Part shown: positions 56,201 to 64,000 of the stretch, piece by piece | How positions within the stretch are numbered: position 1 is the stretch's first letter | How the letters are laid out: the number at the start of each line of letters is the position of its first letter | Source: Trebouxia sp. TZW2008 | Taxonomy: Eukaryota > Chlorophyta > Trebouxiophyceae > Trebouxiales > Trebouxiaceae | Reading direction: 5' to 3' | NCBI GenBank assembly: GCA_002118135.1 | Contig: BDIU01000117.1 | Span: 92,585 to 156,584 of the forward strand | DNA length: 64,000 nucleotides | Program-made: the position numbers and the translations under genes | Notes under the pieces: generated by a model | Seen by the model: only the letters and a program-made list of their open reading frames with translations | What the model was told of the DNA's origin: nothing | Databases searched by the model: none

Positions 56201-58414
56201 GTACAGACCTGAAATGACTAGCAACTGTTTGCCCTCAGGAACATTGGCATGCACATGAGAGGCTGCGTTTGATGCAGATGGCAGCCATGCGTGTAGAAAG
56301 AGAGTCTCCATGTCATTGTGCAGATTTCTAGCAAACCAGATTGTGCATTTGACAGCTTGCACCTAATGCAGTTGCCCGCCACACCTGCAGAGAGACGGCT
56401 TGTACATGAGCATACAGTAAACACTTTTTGTAACAACTGCTTTGGTTACCAAAAAAAATGACATTACATCGAATTGTCCGTACTCAAAGGGACCTCTGCA
56501 GTCAGAAAGCATTGATTGGGTACCAACGGCGTTGTCTTTACATCAAGTGTCTTTAAAAAGAGAGTTTACTGTACAGACCTGAAGTGGGTCGTTTGTCCTG
56601 AGCACTGCTCCTGCTGTGCCAGCCTCCAAAGCCTCTAGCATCACCCTTGCATCCGCTGCACTGGTGGCCACACCCAACAAGGAGCCAGGTTTGTCCTGCA
56701 GAATGACAAAGGCCTGGGCTGCTCAACTTAACAAGGCAGCCTGGGACAATCACATCCTGCTTGAGCTGAGCCCGACAATGCAAGCTTGTCAGTAGCAATT
56801 ATACTGATAAGCGTTGTGACACATGCTGGCAAAAGTACCAGATGTGAGCGGCCCAAGGCTCGTCTCTTGAATCAAGCAAGTATCTGGCTTGCGTACGCAT
56901 GCAACATGGCATGTGGCGGTATACTGTACTGTAATCTCTCAATATGACAACTGCATTGATTACAAAGAAATTGTCCTTACATCAAATTGTCTTTACTCAG
57001 AAGTACCACTGTAGTCAGAATCAGCTTGCTTCCCAGTTGCATTGTCCTTACATCGAGAATGTCCTTATATCAAGTGTCCTTATATCAAAAGATTACTGTA
57101 TGACAGCAGTTGTGCTGTAGGCATCAGCTTGGGGAGGCATGACCCTGAAACTTTTGAGCATGTGCTTACAGGGCAAAGGCAACATGAAGAACAGGCCTGC
57201 AAGAGGAGTAAGGTTTCCCAATGTACCTGAAATGCGGCAACTAGGTTCTCAGCTGGTATAATCTGCCAGTCTGAGCAATCCATGACCAGGAATCCAGGTG
57301 TGTCACAGTCCTTGGCTGCAGCACGCATACCGTCTGCTGAGGTTACACGCCTAGTGGATCCAACCTGTTGCAAGACTGCAAAACTATCAAAGGCTGTCCC
57401 ATTGGCATCGAAGAAGAAGTCAAAGGCTGTCCCATTGACATTGAAGAAGAGGAATAACCACAAGAACATATTCACATGCTTTAGCAAGTCAACAAGGCTT
57501 CAGTGCATGTGCCACACAGTGGCAATGGCTACGTGACCGTCAGGCAGTCTATGAGGTATGATGGATACAAAGTCGGGTATGTCTTTCGTAATGTATGGTT
57601 GCTGCGTAAGGTACTGCGGCAGCCAGATACATACAGAGGCAATCAGCTGCCTCTAAGCAAGTTTGCCAGAAGCTGTCTCGAATCAGTCAAAGTGGGCATG
57701 CCAGGCAGAAACAGGCAGATTGATGTGAGTCCTTAAAAACACATGCCCTGATGAATAGCGCTCTATTCCAGCATGTCATGCAAAGAAACAGCTGAATGAT
57801 GCAACATGCCTGTGAGAGAACAGTTCAAAACTGACTTGGCTTGACAACAGTGCAATTGGCTTGCCTGTGCTATGACAATGATGCAGTATGCGGTGCTATA
57901 ACTTGCCAGAAGAAACATGCACCTGCTCGCCGTCACGGTAGATTGCAGAGCCTTCAGAAATGAGGATTTCAAAATCTGCCACGCCGTCCCAGTCTTGAGC
58001 AAGACGCTGGTGCTCAGCAGGAAACAGGAATGTAGTGATGCCTGACTCAACTGCAGAAGTCAGCACATCCTGCGAACCAGATTGCAGCAATGCTTGGACG
58101 GCTGTACAGACAGCACTGCATTGACATGTGCCTCAGCTCACCATTTCTGTCGTTTGCACCCACACTAGCTTCTCAGATCGAGGCTTGTCAGCAGTTGTAA
58201 GTGCGGTGGCAACTTGGGTGTGCCCCGTTGAGCCCCTTCTCCTGCCAGGTGTGCGGGTTCGATTGTATGGAATCATGCCGCGGATGAGTTCAAGCCGCTG
58301 TCGCCTCAGGTGAGAGATGCAGGGACGCAGCGCGGGGTGTGAGCTGTGTGAGTTGTGCTCGGACCAGCTATAAGCTGACTTGACCGGTGCGGGTAGTCCA
58401 TGATGAAGCAGCAT
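53230..58414 (-). CDS. 3-Dehydroquinate synthase, class II (archaeal type)
   Basis: Eight exons, 58414-58142, 58069-57923, 57364-57227, 56695-56579, 55543-55437, 55081-54937, 54142-53999 and 53457-53230; phases close, giving 432 residues. Class II enzymes make 3-dehydroquinate from an aminodeoxy-ketoacid precursor in the archaeal shikimate route. Signatures in order: [41 protein letters not shown], the GMGDRVCVDLC block with [45 protein letters not shown] and the C-terminal [16 protein letters not shown] and [10 protein letters not shown]. The first ~75 residues are Arg/Ser/His-rich and transit-like. Related proteins of unproven role occur in plants (for example Arabidopsis At3g28760). Exon 5 uses a weak AAG acceptor. 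Introns contain two MITEs, an exon-end array and a minisatellite. Confidence 0.88.
54235..54895. repeat. 28-bp minisatellite in an intron of the DHQS-II gene
   Basis: About 23 copies of a 28-bp unit (consensus near CATGCAGGCACAAACACCAA then CAGAACCC) fill most of the intron between exons 54937 and 54142. The unit has almost no G on the transcript-antisense strand and no stop codon in any plus-strand frame, so it creates artefactual frames of up to 277 codons on the plus strand and similar frames on the minus strand. Confidence 0.92.
55930..56400 (-). repeat. Donor-side copies of exon 4 end (DHQS-II gene)
   Basis: Exon 4 ends [10 protein letters not shown] followed by its donor. In the next intron a diverged copy near 56017-56050 still reads [11 protein letters not shown] followed by GTCC, and a weaker one lies near 56130-56165. 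A companion phrase (GGCAGCCATGC, then AAAGGGAGGGCTG) recurs with each at irregular 110-150 bp spacing. Confidence 0.65.
56413..56574. mobile_element. TA-flanked MITE, copy D (DHQS-II intron)
   Basis: About 160 bp, bounded by TA on both sides with matching ends CAGTAAAC and GTTTACTG. Shares the family core (CTTTGGTTACC, CATCGAATTGTCCGTACTC, TTACATCAAGTGTC). Its right end lies 5 nt from the donor of exon 4: in gene sense CTTCAG, then GTCTG, then TACAGTAAAC. Confidence 0.8.
56927..57100. mobile_element. TA-flanked MITE, copy E (DHQS-II intron)
   Basis: About 174 bp, from TACTGTAATCTCTCAATATG to ATCAAAAGATTACTGTA, the best-preserved copy of the family. It lies in the intron between exons 3 and 4, about 127 bp from the donor of exon 3. 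Confidence 0.8.
57361..57450 (-). repeat. Short tandem repeat before exon 3 (DHQS-II gene)
   Basis: A unit of about 36 bp (TCAAAGGCTGTCCCATTG, then CATCGAAGAAGAAG / ACATTGAAGAAGAGG) occurs twice in the intron just before the acceptor of exon 3. Confidence 0.75.
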
Positions 58415-59037
58415 CCTGAACGAGCGTCTGCTGTTCTATATTTGCACCTCAGAGGCATGCATGAATGGTTCTATCGATGCTTAGGCGGTGTTCAATCCGC
58501 TGTTGCAGCCTGCAGTGATCAGCTCAGCCAGAACACCTGCACCACCATCATACTGCTTGCATCTCACGCGGACTGGGTTGCGCAAGCGAGCTGAAGCAAA
58601 ATGCATTACCAAGATGGACGGCTGACTGCCGGTCTGCGGCATACACAGTCGCTGCAGATCCCAGTGCAGAGCCTGCAACGCTGACGCGGAAGTCGAACCG
58701 TTTATGCATGCCATCGCATATGACCTAACATGCGTGAAAGTAACGTACGTGACATCGCAATTGCTCTTGCCACCGCCTTTCTGGGTAAAGGATTGTCTGT
58801 CGACGCATTGCCCCGTTGGTACAGTGCGCTACAGGCAGATGAGCGGCTTGCTTGCTGCATTAGCTCACCCAAGATCCTGCTGATCTGGCGTTACCACGAG
58901 CCTTTTCGTCGCTAGGGCGATACAGAGAGCTTGCTTATGTCCCCAGGGATGTACGTTTGAGCCACTGTTACACACGAATTGCCCCTCGTCGGCTCAGACC
59001 GCTTACAATTAGCAGCAAAAAGCAGAGTGCAAGTGAC
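58415..59037. promoter_or_regulatory. Divergent intergenic region, DHQS-II / pyridoxal kinase
   Basis: 623 bp between the divergent start codons. Short frames only. May contain upstream exons or targeting sequence for either gene. Confidence 0.4.
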
Positions 59038-60835
59038 ATGCCAGGAACCAGCCCGCGCGTCCTGAGCATACAGAGTCATGTCGTGCATGGTTATGTTGGG
59101 AACAAATGCGCTGTCTTGCCTCTGCAACTGTTAGGCTTCGACGTGGATCCGATCAACTCTGTACAGTTCAGCAACCACACTGGTGAGAAAGGCCTGACAA
59201 CTGTAGCTGTGCAACACTTCCTAACTCGCTCAGACACTAGGCAGCTTGCAGGATATCCTTCTAAGCAAGGAGACGTGATGTCTGGAGATCAGCTATGGAA
59301 GCTTATACAAGGGCTACAAGACAACGACTTGTTGCAGTACACACACCTACTGACTGGTTACATAGGCTCGGTGTCATTCTTGGAGACAATCGTGAAGATC
59401 ATCAAAGCTCTCAGGGATATCAATCCAGACCTGATCTATGGTGAGACCCTAGCTGCCACTACTCAGCAACTGAATGTGGACGCTTGACAGATGACGTGAA
59501 GCGTCCATGTCGGTCTGGACAGAGCAATTATGACTCACCTTGCAATTGATATGTGCAGTCTGTGACCCCGTAATGGGTGATGATGGTCGCCTGTATGTGG
59601 GAGAAGAATTGGTGCCTGCGTATAGAGACCAGATCATATCTCTTGCCTCTGTGCTGACTCCCAACCAATTTGAGGCTGAGCTACTGACTGGCATCACAAT
59701 TGACAGCAAAAGCTCTGCTTTGCAAGCTTGTCAGAGCCTGCAAAAGCGGGGCATTGACACCATTGTAAGCCTTACCATTTGCCATCAAAAGTCAATGTGC
59801 AGCAAATCTGCCCAATGCTTGGCAGCGTGTTTGCCCAACAACAATGCGTAGCTTGTTTGGACATGATGTGCGTTTGATGCTGCTCTCAACATGTCATTGT
59901 ACATATTTTGAGCGCATTTGAGCATGTTGATATCTAGATTGTTCAACAGTATCATGAAACATCATGGTAATTTTTGTAGGTGATCACCAGCATCAAGCTG
60001 AACGGGGAATTGCTGCTGGTGGCCAGTACACAGAGTGCACAGGATCCCAGTTGCCCCTCAAGCATACAAGCCAACATCCCCCAATTAGATGCATACTTCA
60101 CTGGCACAGGTACAGTGCTCTGCTAATTACATCTACTGCAAAATAAACTTGATCATTTCACTTGATAATGGACACCACAGGACGTGGATACTGCACAAAG
60201 TCAGCTCTGCATCATACATTGCATGTGTCGAGGCGTTGTCACTTCTGGTGCTGCTGTGCAGGTGATCTGATGACAGCTTTGCTGCTGGCAAACTTGCACA
60301 AGGATCCTGGCAATATGGCACATGCTGTGGAAAAAGCCCTTGCCAGTCTGCAAGCAGTACTGCAAGCATCTGCAGAGGCATCTGGTGACTTTGCCCACAT
60401 GAAAGACAGAACATCCCAGGTGTGTACAGATGACAATGCTTGCTTGACACACAATCAACTACCAGTTGTGAGGCAAAGTAGCTGAAGACATCAACAGCAC
60501 TTACCAGCTAGCTCTTGCAGAAACTGATCGGCTCTGCAGCAGCATTGTGCTTGCTGTCGACAGCAACTTGAATGTCGGTGGTGTTGCAGATACTCCCATC
60601 CCCAAGTGACATTTGAGTCTGAAACTTCTGCTGGAGACATGCAGTTTTTGTTGCATCGGTCATCCTCAATGCAGTCCTGGCTTTTTACAATCACAGGTCT
60701 CAGGTTGAACCGCTGAAATATGAGTAGCTGCAGGTCTGCAAGTTGCGAGAGCTGCGGTTGATACAGAATCAGCATTTGATCAAATCGCCACCAATCAAGA
60801 TTAAGGTACAGCCATTGGAAAGCAGCAATCACTGA
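59038..60835 (+). CDS. Pyridoxal kinase
   Basis: Five exons, 59038-59440, 59559-59764, 59980-60109, 60262-60419 and 60734-60835; phases close, giving 332 residues. The enzyme phosphorylates pyridoxal, pyridoxine and pyridoxamine with ATP in vitamin B6 salvage (plant SOS4/PDXK). Start: [20 protein letters not shown], then [11 protein letters not shown], both highly conserved in the family. The middle has [19 protein letters not shown] and [19 protein letters not shown]; the ATP-site part [13 protein letters not shown] is intact. The anion-hole/catalytic Gly-x-Gly-Asp region is formed across the exon 3-4 junction ([15 protein letters not shown]). The last exon reads [17 protein letters not shown], matching the C-terminal strand of plant enzymes. 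The ATG at 59038 is preferred; the upstream frame would start without ATG. Confidence 0.93.
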
Positions 60836-61334
60836 CTAGAATGTGACAGACTTTGCATCAATGAGCAGACCCGTTTTGGGCATGTATCAGACACTGTTTG
60901 CAAGCTCTGGATATGCATCAAATACTCTGTCAGCACCTGAACTGCAACACGCTTGACAATAGAACTGAGGATGCTGTTCCACATGGTCTCACAATCTTTG
61001 TGTGCTCGTGAATGCCTGATCAGTCCAGCAATCAGCAATGTGACAGCAAGCAGCGTCCAGGTTGACAGGGCGCTGCATCAAAAACATCTTTTACGTTCGT
61101 AATGAATTAAGACGTCCACATTGACGGATCTTAGCTAACACTGCAGTGCGTTGAAAGTCTGTGTTGGGGTCAGGTCGTGCTACCTAGGTGACAAGCTGCT
61201 CAACCCTGACATGATTGCATAGGAATTGTTGCACTCGACTCAGTTTTTTTCTGTCTGTGTATGAGAGCTGCTGCCAAACATATGCAATCTCAAACAACAG
61301 TGTCAATGTCACCGAAGCAGGCCGATTTCACACA
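60836..61334. other. Intergenic region between convergent genes
   Basis: 3' flanks of pyridoxal kinase and the DUF7880-like gene. No gene or RNA recognised. Confidence 0.55.
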
Positions 61335-62927
61335 CTATGTTCCAGGAATGAGCTGCTGTAAGGCTTGGAATTCTTTATCAGTCCTTTCAGACTCCTTTGC
61401 AGTCTTTTCAGACTCAGCAAAAATTGCCTTGACCTCATCCAACAGCTGCTGAGCTTGCTCTATTTCTTTTGGAGGCACAGTTGCCAAGACCCTGTAGTAG
61501 CAAGCAGACATCTGCACACTTCCTGCAGCAGCTTGCTCAGCAGAAAATGCAGCTTGATGATGCATCACAAGATGAGGGGACAACACGAGTTAGGTGCTCT
61601 CATCGTTAGTCGAAGTCTTATGAAGCATTGAAAAACGATAAGCGTACAACATTTGACGGGCTGAGATGAATGGCTGAACAATGCTGAATGCACATAGGCA
61701 GCCTGCAGTGTATCAACAGCTTCAGGCCTAGTCATGCCAAGCATAAAGGCAAAGTCATGCCAAGCATTGAGGCATAGCCATGCCAAGCTTGAAGAGATGA
61801 GTGCTCATTGAAATGTTTGAGCCAGCCAACCTGTCCAGATCTTGTACTGCCTGTTCTACTTCCTTTCCAGCTGATTCTGGGACGGGAGTCTTGGACCTAG
61901 CGCTGCTAATGATTGTGTCATCCAGCTTTTGCAATGACCTCAGAAAGGTGTCAACAATACGTTGTGCCTCTGCCTGTGACATTCCTCCTTGAGCTGCATA
62001 TTCGCCTAAGACTCTGCATCAGTAACAGACAATCATGACAGGGCTTTGAAAGAACAAACTGCAGACAACAGATATGATTATAATGCTGGAACGACAGCGG
62101 CTGACCTCACTGTATCTCGCAAGCCGCTGAAGGACCCTTTGCGCAACAGTGTGCGTGCCGCTTGAGCATCCTGTTCTGCACAGACATGCAGCTGAAACAC
62201 TGACTATCAGTCCAAATACAAAGCACAAATTGCATTCACAGTAATTAAGCCGCGCGCACAGAGTCTGTAGAGAAGGAAACAATCAAAAGTCTGCGTTGTC
62301 AGGCGTCATAAAGGGAGCCCCTGTCCATAGGGGCAGTCTGAGAGTCTGTAAGAGCATCAGGGCTCGGGTTTGCTTACGCATGACAGCACCAGCTTTCAGC
62401 AGCTGAGCTCTTGCTTGCAGCACAGTTGGAACATATGTGTATAAAGGGTCAGGTTTCTTCTTTTTGATGTACCGCTGCAGCCCCCTGCTGTTGCCTGTAC
62501 CCTCCTACTGCAGGCAATCATTGCGTTCAGGCAATGTGCCAAACCATATTTTGCCATCAAAGGCAACATGAGCAACAAGCTTGTACCTCAGCAGTGGCTT
62601 TCAGGGGTGTATTGCTCAAACACAGCACTGCTGTGATCATGCCGTGCAATGCAGTACGTCTGTGGACCAAGGATTGCAACCCTGCCTCTGTCAGATCATG
62701 TTGTGCTGCCTGCAACAAGCACGAGCTGCTTCAGCAGCCACCAAAGTGCTGAGTGATCGGTCTATGCCCACTTTGCAAACCTGAGGCGATGTGGAGCGCC
62801 GTTGGATTGCGGGACGACTTGTATTCTTAGATGAGAATCTAGTGTGCAGGCGCGTAAACGGCGAGCAAGCGCACTGGGACGTTGTAGCAGCATGCAATAG
62901 GTTTGACCTATTCACTTGCGTTTGCAT
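61335..62927 (-). CDS. DUF7880-like plastid protein
   Basis: Several exons on the minus strand. Recognised parts: about 62474-62378 (RYIKKKKPDPLYTYVPTVLQ, ARAQLLKAGAVM), 62175-62106 (DAQAARTLLRKGSFSGLRDT), 62013-61831 (VLGEYAAQGGMSQAEAQRIV, LRSLQKLDDTIISSA) and a last exon near 61520-61335 (EIEQAQQLLDEVKAIFAESE, ending LIPGT). The order RYIK-KK-DPL-YVP then LL-GS-LR-VR is typical of a chloroplast family of unknown function in plants. A Ser/Arg/Thr-rich segment at 62927-62780 (SSKNTSRPAIQRRSTSPQ) looks like a transit peptide and is my tentative start. Phase between the third and last recognised exons does not close, so a small exon or a different acceptor is missing from the model. Role unknown. 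Confidence 0.6.
62283..62345 (+). repeat. Dispersed hairpin repeat, copy 3
   Basis: Shares AAAGTCTGCG.TGTCAGGCGTCATA-like sequence with the copy at 1676. Hairpin at 62317-62334 (GCCCCT, 6-nt loop, AGGGGC). It lies in an intron of the DUF7880-like gene. Confidence 0.5.
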
Positions 62928-63466
62928 CGCAGTGCCGCCGGGTGCGGGTCGTCACAGCAGCTTACAAAAAGCTTGCGGACCTCAATGCGGGTGCTGCGTG
63001 AGCGGTTTGAGCTTCGATAGAAGCTTTGAGCGACACGGCGCTGTACTCTGCCATGCAACGATCGCTGAACACCGGCAGCGAATTGACCAATCTGAAAGTG
63101 TGAGTTTGACTCTCAGTAGCAACTGTGAATGAAAGCTCGGGCACGCAAGTGTCCGCAGACATTGATGGATACCAAAGATATGCGCATTAGAGTAGCAACT
63201 GTGGATGCATTATTGCTGAGCTTTGGACTGCATCTGGAAATTCAAGAAGGTAATTGCAATACAGATGAAGCCATGGGAGCTTGAGTGCGTGAAAAGCCCA
63301 AGGCATTTCATCTTTGAAATCTTAAATTAACATGTAAGTGATGGCTGTTGATACATTTGCAGGATCTATGAATGACATGGAGAAAGGAGTGCATGATTCG
63401 AAACTTGCGCAAAAGATAAGTCTAAATGACAGCACAGCTCACGTGAAGCACTTGGGACATGGGACA
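62928..63466. other. Region without a recognised gene
   Basis: Small frames in several phases. The segment 62940-63160 could contain a first exon of the DUF7880-like gene on the minus strand, but nothing decides it. Confidence 0.4.
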
Positions 63467-64000
63467 TCAAAGTAGCGACCAACAAATTGCCTTGTCCAAA
63501 GAGTTTCTTCTTGTCTTGCAAGCAGCAGACAGCCCAATGAACTGGATTTTAAGAAAACCTCCAATTGCGCTGCCCTGACCTTTGTCAGATGCCATCATGC
63601 TCTTCACAACACCTGACAGAATGTTGAGGACACAAAGCAGGCAAGTGCCTGCTGAGCAGCATAAGTGAGTGCTGTTGCATGTGCTGCACCAGAGTTGTGT
63701 GGCAAATGCAAAAGGCGTAGCTGGCAAAACAGCCTTGCAACAGACTGCAAACTGTGGGAAACTGGCCTGGCCACACAGGGGTTTCCTCTTGTCTTGCATG
63801 CAGCGGACAGCCCAATGAACTGGTTTTGAAGAAAACCTCCAACTACGCTGCCCGCTGCATAACCTCTGTCAGACGCCATCACGCTCTTCACAACACCTGA
63901 CAGAATGTTGAGGACAGCAGACTTGAATGGTGTGGACACAAAGCAGACAAGTGCCTGCTGCGCAGCATAAGCGAGTGCTGTTGCATCAGAAAAGCTGTCT
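63467..64000 (-). CDS. Partial unidentified gene with duplicated exon, runs off the right edge
   Basis: Two related minus-strand segments: 63960-63770 encodes AYAAQQALVCFVSTPFKSAV, LNILSGVVKSVMASDRGYAA and GGFLQNQFIGLSAACKTRGN; 63680-63480 encodes AYAAQQALACFVS, a 20-bp deletion, then LSGVVKSMMASDKGQGSAIG and IQFIGLSAACKTRRN. The deletion shifts the frame in the second copy, so one copy is probably a decayed duplicate, as in the other arrays. The repeated Gly/Ala/Ser pattern suggests a membrane-associated helical protein; I do not recognise the family. The remainder lies beyond 64000. Confidence 0.45.

Noticed and set aside
62791..63132. 113-codon plus-strand frame
   Set aside because: No ATG-supported homology; it overlaps the transit-like first exon of the DUF7880-like gene on the other strand.

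Overview
This is nuclear DNA from a eukaryote, most likely a green alga, possibly of the Trebouxiophyceae (inferred from gene content and style; I could not run a search). Genes are split into many short exons with GT-AG and occasional GC-AG introns. Several products carry plastid-style N-termini, and the gene set mixes plant and algal families (plastid fructokinase, a DUF7880-like protein, plant-type pyridoxal kinase) with core eukaryotic ones. No tRNA, rRNA, CRISPR array or bacterial operon was seen.

Layout, left to right. 0.5-6.3 kb (+): an ELL-like RNA polymerase II elongation factor. 6.8-15.4 kb (-): a long, unidentified coiled-coil protein. 15.8-16.6 kb (+): a UBE2E-class ubiquitin-conjugating enzyme. 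17.2-17.9 kb (-): RNA polymerase II subunit RPB4. 18.3-18.7 kb (+): an organellar ribosomal protein bL36 with an unusually long tail. 20.0-21.6 kb (-): the dolichol-phosphate-mannose synthase subunit DPM3, followed 4 nt after its stop codon by a second, unrelated reading frame of 299 codons. 25.0-32.3 kb (+): an FAD/NAD(P)-binding amine-oxidase-like flavoprotein. 33.1-39.8 kb (+): a membrane receptor-like kinase. 41.1-42.3 kb (+): an uncoupling-protein-type mitochondrial carrier. 42.8-47.5 kb (-): a plastid pfkB/fructokinase. 48.0-49.7 kb (+): the spliceosomal protein CWC15. 51.0-51.5 kb (-): a 77-residue LEA-like membrane protein. 53.2-58.4 kb (-): an archaeal-type (class II) 3-dehydroquinate synthase. 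59.0-60.8 kb (+): pyridoxal kinase. 61.3-62.9 kb (-): a DUF7880-like plastid protein. 63.5-64 kb (-): part of an unidentified gene that runs off the right edge. For nine genes the exon phases close exactly, which gives strong gene models (E2, RPB4, DPM3 and its neighbour, carrier, fructokinase, CWC15, dehydroquinate synthase, pyridoxal kinase).

The most striking feature lies in the introns. In about twenty places a segment spanning a splice junction (end of intron plus start of exon, or end of exon plus start of intron) is repeated in tandem, with diverged copies lying inside the intron. In acceptor-side arrays the full exon is the 3'-most copy; in donor-side arrays it is the 5'-most. Five copies of a ~170 bp TA-flanked inverted-repeat element (MITE) also lie in introns, and three of the five end within about 6 nt of an exon. 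Together these suggest introns that grow, and perhaps arise, by tandem duplication and transposon insertion. The neighbouring genes do not form one pathway; four closely spaced divergent gene pairs may share promoters.
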